Below are positions 36,753 through 44,588 of a stretch of 64,000 bases of DNA, piece by piece. The stretch is from Colwellia sp. (GTDB lineage: Bacteria > Pseudomonadota > Gammaproteobacteria > Enterobacterales > Alteromonadaceae): NCBI RefSeq assembly GCF_013214175.1, contig NZ_JABSPA010000003.1, positions 496,001-560,000 on the forward strand, written 5' to 3'. The translations under genes and the position numbers were made by a program. The notes under the pieces are model-generated. The model was not told the origin of the DNA, did no database searches, and worked only from the letters and a program-made list of their open reading frames with translations. Positions within the stretch are counted from its first letter, which is position 1; the number at the start of each line of letters is the position of its first letter.

Positions 36753-36779
36753 TAAAGTTAATTTCTCCGCTGCCGTTAA
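36753..36779 (+). promoter_or_regulatory. FliA (sigma-28) promoter of flagellin 3
   Basis: TAAAGTT, 12 bases, GCCGTTAA: the same -35 box and spacing as the flgM promoter, with one base different in the -10 box. The leader to the ATG is about 107 bases. Confidence 0.88.
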
Positions 36780-36893
36780 GGTGTTTAGAACGGAGCTGCT
36801 TTGATTGATATGTTGATAACCTTATCGGTTGATTAACGGCTCCTGGTTAATACAACTAACTAAACAATTACATTTTGTAATCAGGAGTTTACC

Positions 36894-38300
36894 ATGGCTT
36901 TATCAGTAATCACGAATACCGCGTCACTTAATGCGCAACGTAACTTAAGTAAGTCAAGTGAAGGCTTACAAACTTCAATGCAACGTTTATCATCGGGTAT
37001 GCGTATTAACAGTGCTAAAGATGATGCTGCAGGTATGCAAATCGCTAACCGTTTAACTTCTCAAGTAAATGGTTTAGGTGTAGCGCAACGAAATGCCAAT
37101 GACGGTATTTCAATGGCGCAAACGGCTGAAGGCGCGATGCAGGAATCTTCAAATATCTTACAACGTATGCGTGATTTAGCACTACAATCTGCTAACGGTT
37201 CTAACTCTGCCGATGACCGTAAAGCGCTACAAAAAGAAGTTGGTGCTTTACAACAAGAGCTAACACGTATCGCTGAAACTACCAAGTTTGGTGCAACTAG
37301 CTTACTTGACGGTACCTTTGGTACTAAACAGTTTCAAGTCGGTGCCAATGCCAATGAAACTATCAATGTTACTTTAGGTAATATGTCTGCTGATGCAATT
37401 GGCTCTTATGATGTTGAAGGTGCCGGTACAGTCTTTGGTGCGACGGCAGCCGCAGGTCTAATTGTAGCTAACGAAGTGGTTACCGCTGATACTATTAGTG
37501 TTAATGGTAAATCAGTTACTGTAGGTGCAAATGATGGTGCTGATGGTATCGCTGCTAGTATCAACGCAGTAGCGTCTGGCGTTACAGCGACTGCTAAATT
37601 AGAGGTGGTTATTGCCGGTATAACTAGTGCTGATAATGCGACCATTAATATTGGTGCCGACTCTTATGATTTAGCTACTTACGGTGGTGATATGGAGAGG
37701 CTAACGGAAGATCTAGTAGCCGATGGTTATGATGCTGTGTTTGATTCAGGGGCTAGCTCTATCACTCTTAAAGCTGAAGGCGTAGCAGGTATTGAAACTG
37801 TTGCAGCAGGTACACCAACAGGTGGTGTAACGTTTGATGGTGTGGCAGCTGCAGCTGCAGATGCTTCTAAAATATCAGAACTTCATTTAAATTCACCGGA
37901 CAAAATTGGTATTTCAGGTACAACTGTTAATGAACTATTAGGTGGTACTATGGCTGCTACAGGTGGTTCAGGTGCACTAACTAGTATTGAATCAATGGAT
38001 ATTTCAGGTACATCGAGTGCCGGTGCGCAATCGGCAATACAAACTATTGATGCGGCATTAGCACAAATTGATAGCCAACGAGCTGACTTAGGTGCGGTAC
38101 AAAACCGTTTTTCTCATACCATTAGTAACTTAGCTAACGTATCTGAAAATGTATCAGCATCACGTAGCCGAATTCAAGATACTGACTTTGCCTCAGAAAC
38201 AGCACTAATGACTAAAAACCAAATCTTGCAACAAGCAGGTACGTCAATCTTGGCTCAATCTAACCAATTACCACAAGCTGCATTAAGCTTAATCGGTTAA
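36894..38300 (+). CDS. Flagellin 3 (FliA-dependent)
   Basis: Flagellin of 468 aa, the shortest of the tandem three. The conserved ends match its neighbours ([40 protein letters not shown]). The variable middle is shorter and Ala/Gly/Val-rich ([20 protein letters not shown]). A consensus FliA promoter upstream puts it in the late class, so it should be made after FlgM export. CAGGAG lies 8-13 nt before the ATG, and a strong terminator follows. Confidence 0.95.
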   Translation: MALSVITNTASLNAQRNLSKSSEGLQTSMQRLSSGMRINSAKDDAAGMQIANRLTSQVNGLGVAQRNANDGISMAQTAEGAMQESSNILQRMRDLALQSANGSNSADDRKALQKEVGALQQELTRIAETTKFGATSLLDGTFGTKQFQVGANANETINVTLGNMSADAIGSYDVEGAGTVFGATAAAGLIVANEVVTADTISVNGKSVTVGANDGADGIAASINAVASGVTATAKLEVVIAGITSADNATINIGADSYDLATYGGDMERLTEDLVADGYDAVFDSGASSITLKAEGVAGIETVAAGTPTGGVTFDGVAAAAADASKISELHLNSPDKIGISGTTVNELLGGTMAATGGSGALTSIESMDISGTSSAGAQSAIQTIDAALAQIDSQRADLGAVQNRFSHTISNLANVSENVSASRSRIQDTDFASETALMTKNQILQQAGTSILAQSNQLPQAALSLIG

Positions 38301-38343
38301 TACAGTTCAGGTTTAGGCCCAGGTTCGACCTAAAGTAAAAAGT

Positions 38344-38377
38344 AAAAAAGGAAGGGGCCTCAAACTCCTTCCTTTTT
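38344..38377 (+). terminator. Terminator after flagellin 3
   Basis: AAAAAGGAAGG and CCTTCCTTTTT form an 11-bp stem with a short loop and a T-tail. Confidence 0.93.
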
Positions 38378-38473
38378 GTGTTTTGATAAACTGACCACGA
38401 CAATTTATACTGATTAATAGCGTAACAGATTCATTGTAAAAGTACGTGGTGTAATTTAAACAAGGAGCATGCC

Positions 38474-38890
38474 ATGAGTGTAGTCCAAAATGGTACTGAC
38501 CTAGGGTTAACTAGCTTAGCGTCTGAATTTAAACGTGCTGGTGATGTTAGTGCAAATAGCAGTGCTATAACTAAGGGTGAACAGCAAGTAGTTATAGATA
38601 AGCAGCAAGATAAAGTTAATGCTGAGCAAAAAGTTACTGAAAAGAAGGAGGTTACTCAACCATTAACCGCCGAACAGTTAGAGAAGGTGGCGCAACAATT
38701 GCAGGACTTTGTTGGGGACTTAAATCGTAGTTTAGAGTTTTCTGTTGATAAAGACTCTGGCCGTGATGTCATTAAAGTTTTCGATAGAGAATCAGGTGAC
38801 TTGTTAAAGCAGTTTCCATCTGAAGAAGTACTAACATTAGTGTCTAAACTGTCCGACATGGTTGGCGGGTTTATTGATGCTAAAGTTTAG
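38474..38890 (+). CDS. flaG: FlaG family protein
   Basis: Small protein of 138 aa. The first 60 residues are polar and disordered. The conserved FlaG part is LQDFVGDLNRSLEFSVDKDS, then GRDVIKVFDRESGDLLKQFP and EVLTLVSKLSDMVGGFIDAK. FlaG influences filament length in some species, but its exact role is unclear. CAAGGAG precedes the ATG by about 5 nt. It leads directly to fliD, as in Vibrio and Shewanella. Confidence 0.92.
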   Translation: MSVVQNGTDLGLTSLASEFKRAGDVSANSSAITKGEQQVVIDKQQDKVNAEQKVTEKKEVTQPLTAEQLEKVAQQLQDFVGDLNRSLEFSVDKDSGRDVIKVFDRESGDLLKQFPSEEVLTLVSKLSDMVGGFIDAKV

Positions 38891-38987
38891 CTGAGTTTAG
38901 CTAAGCTTAACAAAGTAAAATTAAATTTAATGCAGTTTAGCTAGGTATATTATTTATATTAGCAGGATATAGGTTAAGGAGACTCTT

Positions 38988-40727
38988 ATGGCAAATATTT
39001 CATTTACAGGTATTGGCTCTGGCTTACAAGTAAGCGATATTGTGGAAGCTATTGTTAATGCTGAAAAGGTTCCTTATGAGTCTCGCGTAGTACGCCAGCA
39101 AGGCGCATTCACCACCGATATTTCAGCGGTTGGCGCATTAAAATCTGCCCTTGAAGCCGTTACCGCTTCTTTTGAAGGCCTAGGTGACGTTGATCAATAC
39201 CAACAACGCACCGCTAGCGGTCGTGATGATTTTATTGGTCTCAGCTCAGATAAAGACGCGGAAATTGGTAAATATTCAATTGAAGTTGAGGCGTTAGCCA
39301 GTGCCCATAAGTTGATGTCTGGTGCCATAGCCGATACTGAAGCTGTCGGTGAAGGTACCTTAACTATAGAGTCTGGCAGTAATAACTTTAATATCAGTGT
39401 TTCAGCCACGGCAACCTTAAGTGAAATTCGTGATGCTATTAATGATAGTGCTGATAACAAATCAGTTTCAGCGACCATAATCACCGATGCCACAGGGCAA
39501 CATTTGGTGCTTAATAGTAAAGAAACCGGTGTTGCCAATGCCATTAAAGTGACAGTAGCAGATGTTAGTGATGGCAATGATACCGACAACCTTGGTTTAT
39601 CTCGGTTAGCGTTTGATGCTACGAATAAACTCACATCTACTAATGGTTTTTCTTCATCTGATACCGTGGGCTCAGGAACACTAACATTTAATTCTGATGA
39701 CAACGATTTTACTGTGACTATTGCTGCCTCTGATACTTTGTCTGACATTATGGAGACAATTAACAGTAACAGTGATAACGACTCGGTAATTGCAAGTATT
39801 GTTAATGACGGTACCAGTGACTATTTGGTCTTTAGTAGTAAAGAACCAGGTGCAGCACACGCAATTACGGTTACAGCTGCAGATGACGATACAAATAACG
39901 TAGACGGCTTAGGCATTTCTCAATTTACTTCTACTAATATGATCGCCAGTGCTAATGTTGAAAACATGGCTGAGACTGGCACTGCGACAGATGCCAAAAT
40001 TACTATTGATGGTATTATTACAGCAACCAGTAGCACTAACGAGTTTAAAGGTGTTATTGACGGCATTGATATAACGGCTAAGAAAGTTCATGGTGTTGAT
40101 GATGATATTAGTAAAATATCAATAACTGAAGATAATAAAAACGTGGCTAGTGGCATTAATACTTTTATTGAAAGTTTCAATGCTTTGGTTGATATAAGTA
40201 ATCAACTGGGTCAAGTGGGTGAAGATGGTGTTGGTGTATTAGCCGGCGATTCCATGCTGCGTAGCGTAATGAGTAAAATTCGCAGCCAGTTTAATAAAGC
40301 ATTTGATTCGGGTAATGGTAATACCTTAACCTTGTCTCAGCTTGGCGTTCGAACCGAACGTGATGGTAAATTAAGTTTTGAGCAAGAGACTCTAGATGAT
40401 TTGATAGAGCAAGACCCAGATGCCGTGCAAACATTTCTCTTAGGTGCTGACGGTGACAACGGCTTTGTTAATGATATGAATACCTTTATTGGCTTTTATA
40501 CTGATAAAGACGGTGTCATTCAGCAACGTATTGATGGAAAAAACACCCAGATTGACAAACTAAGTAGTGATCTGGAAGCCTTTCAAATGAAAATGGACTC
40601 GCTAGAAGCAAGACTCTTCGCGCAATACAATGCCATGGATTTGATGGTCGCTCAAATGAACAACACGAGTTCGTATTTAATGGCACAGCTTGATAATATG
40701 CCGGGTGTGGTGAGAAAGAGTAAATAA
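38988..40727 (+). CDS. fliD: Flagellar filament cap protein FliD (HAP2)
   Basis: Cap protein of 579 aa, longer than the usual 440-480. It has the FliD start ISFTGIGSGLQVSDIVEAIV and the C-terminal coiled region VIQQRIDGKNTQIDKLSSDL, then QAMDLMVAQMN-like text. The extra length comes from a duplicated internal module (residues 121-207 and 228-311), each copy reading G(E/S)GTLT...F...LS(E/D)I...IN. It caps the filament and guides flagellin folding. AAGGAGA lies 7-13 nt before the ATG. Confidence 0.94.
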   Translation: MANISFTGIGSGLQVSDIVEAIVNAEKVPYESRVVRQQGAFTTDISAVGALKSALEAVTASFEGLGDVDQYQQRTASGRDDFIGLSSDKDAEIGKYSIEVEALASAHKLMSGAIADTEAVGEGTLTIESGSNNFNISVSATATLSEIRDAINDSADNKSVSATIITDATGQHLVLNSKETGVANAIKVTVADVSDGNDTDNLGLSRLAFDATNKLTSTNGFSSSDTVGSGTLTFNSDDNDFTVTIAASDTLSDIMETINSNSDNDSVIASIVNDGTSDYLVFSSKEPGAAHAITVTAADDDTNNVDGLGISQFTSTNMIASANVENMAETGTATDAKITIDGIITATSSTNEFKGVIDGIDITAKKVHGVDDDISKISITEDNKNVASGINTFIESFNALVDISNQLGQVGEDGVGVLAGDSMLRSVMSKIRSQFNKAFDSGNGNTLTLSQLGVRTERDGKLSFEQETLDDLIEQDPDAVQTFLLGADGDNGFVNDMNTFIGFYTDKDGVIQQRIDGKNTQIDKLSSDLEAFQMKMDSLEARLFAQYNAMDLMVAQMNNTSSYLMAQLDNMPGVVRKSK

Positions 40728-40743
40728 TTTTAACTAAGCTTTA

Positions 40744-40788
40744 GTTGGTTTCATTTGGTTTCATTTGGTTTTATTTGTTTTTATTTGC
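40744..40788. repeat. 10-bp imperfect tandem repeat after fliD
   Basis: TTGGTTTCAT appears twice, followed by TTGGTTTTAT and TTGTTTTTAT, a decaying series in the gap between the convergent fliD and the 103-aa gene. Confidence 0.8.
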
Positions 40789-40814
40789 AAGCCACTAGAA
40801 CATCGAGTTTTGCA

Positions 40815-41126
40815 TTAAAGCAAATTGGCAATCTTACTGTATAACTCACTGGCTTGGTGTGGGGTTAAATTACCTATAGAGCGAGCTCTGCCAATAGTAG
40901 AGCTTATTCTGATAACCTCATTGGCAATATCTTCAATTTTCCTTGATGCCTCAATGTGTACTTCTTTTTGTTGTTTCTCTAAGCCTAGTCTAGAAATCTT
41001 TACTACATCAGTAGCGAAACTACCTAGATCAGGCTTTAAAGGTGATTCTTTAGGAGGGGATGTACTTGTTTGAGACAGAGCTCGTGCTATATCACTACTT
41101 GCAGTCAGCGGGTTAATAATAGACAT
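40815..41126 (-). CDS. Small protein of unknown function, 103 aa, in the fliS/fliT unit
   Basis: Last gene of a minus-strand run after fliS and the fliT-like gene. The start at 41126 follows GAGG by about 5 nt. The protein is polar, with a disordered N-terminal half (PPKESPLKPD), a central helix (VVKISRLGLEKQQKEVHIEA) and a C-terminal IRISSTIGRARSIGNLTPHQ and ELYSKIANLL block, the part most likely to be conserved. The DVVKIS segment is loosely like export-linked small flagellar proteins. I do not recognise a named family. Confidence 0.7.
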   Translation of the reverse strand: MSIINPLTASSDIARALSQTSTSPPKESPLKPDLGSFATDVVKISRLGLEKQQKEVHIEASRKIEDIANEVIRISSTIGRARSIGNLTPHQASELYSKIANLL

Positions 41127-41180
41127 AAGCACCTCAACACTATCTTCGCTGTCTAAATCTTAACCTAAGTATAGATTAAT

Positions 41181-41564
41181 TTAATACTTCTGATAGAGCT
41201 TAGAGACTTTCTTACTTTTCTTTAACTTTAAAATTTTCGCTGCAAGGGTTTGTTTATTGTGCTGTGATTTTGACGTTAATTGATTATCAAGTGATACCAG
41301 CTCATTGATAAGCGGTAGTTCTACACTTAATTGCTCTTGTGTATACGTGTTAAATAACTGGCTAATGAGAGCATGACGCTCAGTTACTAATTTTGCCAGC
41401 TGCTGGTCACTATATTGCTCAGTGTCGTTAGTTGATGAAGCGACAGTTAAGGTTTGCTGACTGTTATCACGCTCAGTATTCTCTATTCGAACATCAAGTT
41501 GCGCCATTAATAGTTGCGATAGTTTGTTGATCGACTCAAGGATAGCTTTTACGTTATTAGTCAC
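41181..41564 (-). CDS. FliT-like flagellar protein
   Basis: Helical protein of 127 aa, rich in Gln, Leu and Lys (AILESINKLSQLLMAQLDVR; HALISQLFNTYTQEQLSVEL). Position immediately after fliS, starting at a GTG that overlaps the fliS stop by one base (TAGTG), fits the FliT/FlaI slot of polar flagellar loci, where the product is a chaperone for FliD. Similarity to enteric FliT is not evident by eye, so the call is mainly positional. Confidence 0.65.
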   Translation of the reverse strand: MTNNVKAILESINKLSQLLMAQLDVRIENTERDNSQQTLTVASSTNDTEQYSDQQLAKLVTERHALISQLFNTYTQEQLSVELPLINELVSLDNQLTSKSQHNKQTLAAKILKLKKSKKVSKLYQKY

Positions 41565-41962
41565 TAAAAACTCACTTTACCTTGCTCTGCGGGTGGAATT
41601 GCATCCCAACCTGACTTTATCGGAATAATGATCTGGGCAACTTCATTGAGTAATTCAATGTCATTGTTGGTATTCGCTTCAAATAATTTTTCAGAACAAA
41701 AATTATATAATGCCGATAAATTACCTGAGATCTCACCGCCTTTTTCATGGTCTAAAGAGCCTTCTAACACCCCTACAATGGCAATAGCATTTGATATCTG
41801 CTCGCCTTTTTTCGCGAAGTCCTTTTGGCTGATAGCGCCTTTAGCCGTTGCTATGTTATCCAGTAATTTTTGAAATAGCATTGCCACAAGGCGATATGGG
41901 GAAGCCTCACCGGCATTGCTTACCGTTGTTTGTTGATATTTTTTTAATGATAAATGAGCCAT
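41564..41962 (-). CDS. fliS: Flagellin export chaperone FliS
   Basis: Protein of 132 aa with the FliS pattern YQQTTVSNAGEASPYRLVAM, then LFQKLLDNIATAKGAI, and EKGGEISGNLSALYNFCSEK. It binds the C-terminal helix of flagellin and keeps it unfolded for export. The gene is on the minus strand, opposite to flaG-fliD, whereas the usual order fliD-fliT-fliS is co-directional. GGAGTAAATA before the ATG provides the ribosome site. Confidence 0.93.
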   Translation of the reverse strand: MAHLSLKKYQQTTVSNAGEASPYRLVAMLFQKLLDNIATAKGAISQKDFAKKGEQISNAIAIVGVLEGSLDHEKGGEISGNLSALYNFCSEKLFEANTNNDIELLNEVAQIIIPIKSGWDAIPPAEQGKVSF

Positions 41963-42107
41963 TATTTACTCCAAAAAATAATAACACCTATTATGTGTTA
42001 TATATTAAAAGCATACTTTTGTCACTTTAAGCAAGCGCTGCTTTGCCCGTCGATGACGGTGATCGTATTCTTATTATATTAGTATTGTCTTAGTACATAT
42101 TAACAAA

Positions 42108-42410
42108 TTAACTCATCGCCACTGCGCTATTCATGGCAGTATTGTTAACAACAACAGATAGTCCTTCATTTTGTGCTTTTTTAAATGCTTCAATTAACAC
42201 TGCATGATTTATGCCTTCAATATTTTCAATAAGGCCATTTTCGGTAATTTCAATATTATCCCAGCCTCTAGCAATTAGATATTTTTCAATATCTTGCAAT
42301 TGAGTGGTTAATTCATCATGTTTTACAAACATATTAAAGCCGTGTCTATTACCTTTAACTTGCTCGCCACTTGTTAACATATATTCAGCACTGCCGTTTA
42401 ATATTAGCAT
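42108..42410 (-). CDS. Hypothetical protein, 100 aa
   Basis: The start at 42410 follows GGAAAA; the in-frame TTG at 42422 is rejected. The mixed alpha/beta product begins MLILNGSAEYMLTSGEQVKG and contains DIEKYLIARGWDNIEITENG and IEAFKKAQNEGLSVVVNNTA. It has no signal peptide or transmembrane segment. It lies between fliS and the protease-flagellin gene on the same strand, with 145 bp to fliS. A -24-like box (TGGCAC) lies upstream at 42449-42464. I do not recognise the family. The short conserved-looking strand GLSVVVNN might suggest a binding domain, but no function is claimed. Confidence 0.65.
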   Translation of the reverse strand: MLILNGSAEYMLTSGEQVKGNRHGFNMFVKHDELTTQLQDIEKYLIARGWDNIEITENGLIENIEGINHAVLIEAFKKAQNEGLSVVVNNTAMNSAVAMS

Positions 42411-42448
42411 TATATTTTCCAATTATTTTATAGGTCTATAATCAGCCA

Positions 42449-42464
42449 TTCATAAATTGTGCCA
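42449..42464 (-). promoter_or_regulatory. Weak sigma-54-like site before the 100-aa hypothetical gene
   Basis: Read on the minus strand, TGGCACAATTTATGAA has a perfect -24 box but GA at -12. It lies 39 bp before the start codon. Confidence 0.3.
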
Positions 42465-42601
42465 TTTTTTTTTGACGCCTAGATTAACATTTACAGCAGG
42501 ACAATTTAAAGTGTAATTAAAAGGGCGGTTAGCGGGGATTTATAACAGCAGTATTTCAGGCATCTTGCTTGTTTTAATTTAATTATTTGAAGTTAATTAT
42601 T

Positions 42602-44359
42602 TTAAGTTAATAGTTTTAACATTAATTCCGGCATAGCATTAGCGTGGCTCATCATGGCAGTGGTCGCTTGTTGTTTAATTTGTTGTGATGTTAACTGTGC
42701 AGTTTCATAGGCAAAGTCAGTATCTTGAATTCTAGAGCGACTTGCCATAACATTTACTTGGATATTATTTAGGTTACTCATGGTGTGTTCAAGTCTATTG
42801 ATAAAAGCACCTAAGTGAGTGCGTTGGTTATCAACAAACTGGAGGGCGCTATCTATTAATGTGGTTGAATATTGTGAATCTGTAACTAAGTCGACAGCGT
42901 CTAAACCAAGGTTATCACTAGAAAACCCTGCAACTTTCACCGATAAAGTTTGCTCGGCATCAGCACCTATTTGAAAAGACGTTGTTTTGCCGCTAATCGT
43001 TACTGATGTACTGTAGTCTTCTAGGGCGACTTCATTAAAGCTCGTTGGATCCCAGTTAGTGCCAGAAGCAAAGTCAGTTGGGTCGGTATCATCATCGCCA
43101 TTGACAAAGTAACTATCAAAATTTGCTGTGGTTTTAGCGCTACTGGCACCAACAATGGTTTCTTCTCTACTTGGACCGCCAGCAGCATCTAAACCGCCAA
43201 AGGCGCCATTATCGGCATTTGCTGTATTAATATTGGCGGTAACAAAGTCTTCAAAGTTAGTGCCTGTCATTAAGGCCGTTCGTAAAGTGGCATTGTCAGC
43301 AAAGGTACCTTGTGCAGCAAGCGCGCCATCAAAGGTATTGCCCGCGGCTAAGCTGGCCATAACAGTTTTAATACCGGCTTCACCTATTCGATCTTCTAAA
43401 AAACGCATAGCGATATAACCGCCAGAATAAACGCCTGCGATTTGAATCCCCGTTATTGGCGCCGTGCCAGGTATTGCGGCAAAGATTGAGTCTGTTTGAT
43501 TTCTTAAATTGGTTAAACCAAAACTGCCTATGTCGGCCGCTACTCTATCATCAGCACCACTAACAGCTTCAGCAGTGCCTTCTGTAAACCAAATAGGTAC
43601 TGAGGTTAGATCCATTTGATTAGCCATTACCGCATGAGTCATTTCATGCAATAAGGTGGATTTTAATTGTTTTACTTTATTGGCATCGAGTGTTGAAAAA
43701 TCATCTAAATCTATGGTCATGACTAATTCAGTGCCAGTAGCGCCACCTAGGAATGAAACCGATGCAAGCTTGCCACCGACGCCATCGACATTTTCGAGGT
43801 CGATTTTAAATTTTGCGCCATCTCCCGATAGGCCTAAGACACTCTGTATGATATTTTCAGATTCTGCTAAGACACCACTTTGTAATATACCCAGAATATT
43901 TCTTTCCGCCTCATTAGCGCCACCTAGGCCAACTCTATCGATTTGGTCAAAAACAGTATTACCACCAAAGGTGGTGGTTTTATTAATACGGTCAAGCTCT
44001 TGCTTTAACTGCTCGCTTTCTTTATTTAATGCTGCCTTATCATCGGGTGATAATACGCCATTACTGGCTTGTAGTGAAAGGTCGCGTAATCTAAAAAGAA
44101 TATTAGTCACTTCTTCCAATGCACCTTCCGTAGTTTGTGCCAAAGATACACCATCATTGGCATTACGCTGTGCAACCGCTAAACCATTAACTTGCGAGGT
44201 TAGCTTATTTGAAATTTGTAAACCTGCGGCATCATCTGCAGCTGAATTAATGCGCATACCAGATGACAAGCGAGCGAAAGACACTGATAATTTATTAGAA
44301 TTATCTGTGAGCTGACGCTGTAAAAACATGCTTGTTGTATTGGTATTGATACTAATCAC
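42602..44359 (-). CDS. Flagellin with inserted zinc metallopeptidase domain (flagellinolysin type)
   Basis: Protein of 585 aa. Residues 1-135 are a flagellin D0/D1 region ([40 protein letters not shown]). The last 90 or so are the matching C-terminal part ([40 protein letters not shown]). The variable middle holds a peptidase domain with HEMTH at 238-242 and a probable third zinc ligand Glu260 in [14 protein letters not shown], the gluzincin layout of collagenase-like enzymes. This is the domain plan of flagellinolysins, proteolytic flagellins known from other bacteria. The GTG start at 44359 is chosen because a FliA promoter lies directly upstream; the longer frame from a TTG at 44467 would begin before that promoter. 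The Shine-Dalgarno is weak (GAAG, 11 nt). Cleavage specificity is unknown. Confidence 0.88.
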   Translation of the reverse strand: MISINTNTTSMFLQRQLTDNSNKLSVSFARLSSGMRINSAADDAAGLQISNKLTSQVNGLAVAQRNANDGVSLAQTTEGALEEVTNILFRLRDLSLQASNGVLSPDDKAALNKESEQLKQELDRINKTTTFGGNTVFDQIDRVGLGGANEAERNILGILQSGVLAESENIIQSVLGLSGDGAKFKIDLENVDGVGGKLASVSFLGGATGTELVMTIDLDDFSTLDANKVKQLKSTLLHEMTHAVMANQMDLTSVPIWFTEGTAEAVSGADDRVAADIGSFGLTNLRNQTDSIFAAIPGTAPITGIQIAGVYSGGYIAMRFLEDRIGEAGIKTVMASLAAGNTFDGALAAQGTFADNATLRTALMTGTNFEDFVTANINTANADNGAFGGLDAAGGPSREETIVGASSAKTTANFDSYFVNGDDDTDPTDFASGTNWDPTSFNEVALEDYSTSVTISGKTTSFQIGADAEQTLSVKVAGFSSDNLGLDAVDLVTDSQYSTTLIDSALQFVDNQRTHLGAFINRLEHTMSNLNNIQVNVMASRSRIQDTDFAYETAQLTSQQIKQQATTAMMSHANAMPELMLKLLT

Positions 44360-44393
44360 GCAAATATCATCTTCATAGTGAGGCAATAGTTGT

Positions 44394-44420
44394 TTATCGG
44401 CAGTCGGAATTATTCCTTGA
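44394..44420 (-). promoter_or_regulatory. FliA (sigma-28) promoter of the protease-flagellin
   Basis: On the minus strand it reads TCAAGGA, 12 bases, GCCGATAA. The -10 box is perfect, the -35 partial, with spacing identical to the flgM site. The expected RNA start is near 44386, 27 bases before the GTG. Confidence 0.75.
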
Positions 44421-44588
44421 GTAAATTTTGCACAGTTTTTTATGTTTCCACTTATCCTTGACGACAAATAAATGACTACTAAGCGTCAACTTTTTGTTGC
44501 TTAAATTTAATTTACGGCTAAAATTGCCACTGTCGCTATAAAACGACATTAAAAATAATACGTTAGCATTAGCAGTGAAGAATCAGTT

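Noticed and set aside
39194..39748. Open frame of 184 codons on the minus strand within fliD
   Set aside because: Antisense of a well-supported gene; the low-complexity Val/Leu/Ser content follows from codon bias on the other strand.
42000..42075. Sigma-54 site for the fliS unit on the minus strand
   Set aside because: GGCAAAGCAGCGCTTGC looks similar but the spacing is GG-N13-GC, not GG-N10-GC.
43656..44315. Long open frame (219 codons) on the plus strand inside the protease-flagellin gene
   Set aside because: It is the antisense shadow of the conserved flagellin N-terminal region, with no ribosome site and serine/leucine-rich nonsense content.
44360..44467. N-terminal extension of the protease-flagellin from a TTG at 44467
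   Set aside because: It lies upstream of the FliA promoter at 44394-44420 and bears no resemblance to flagellin N-termini, which start at the GTG at 44359.
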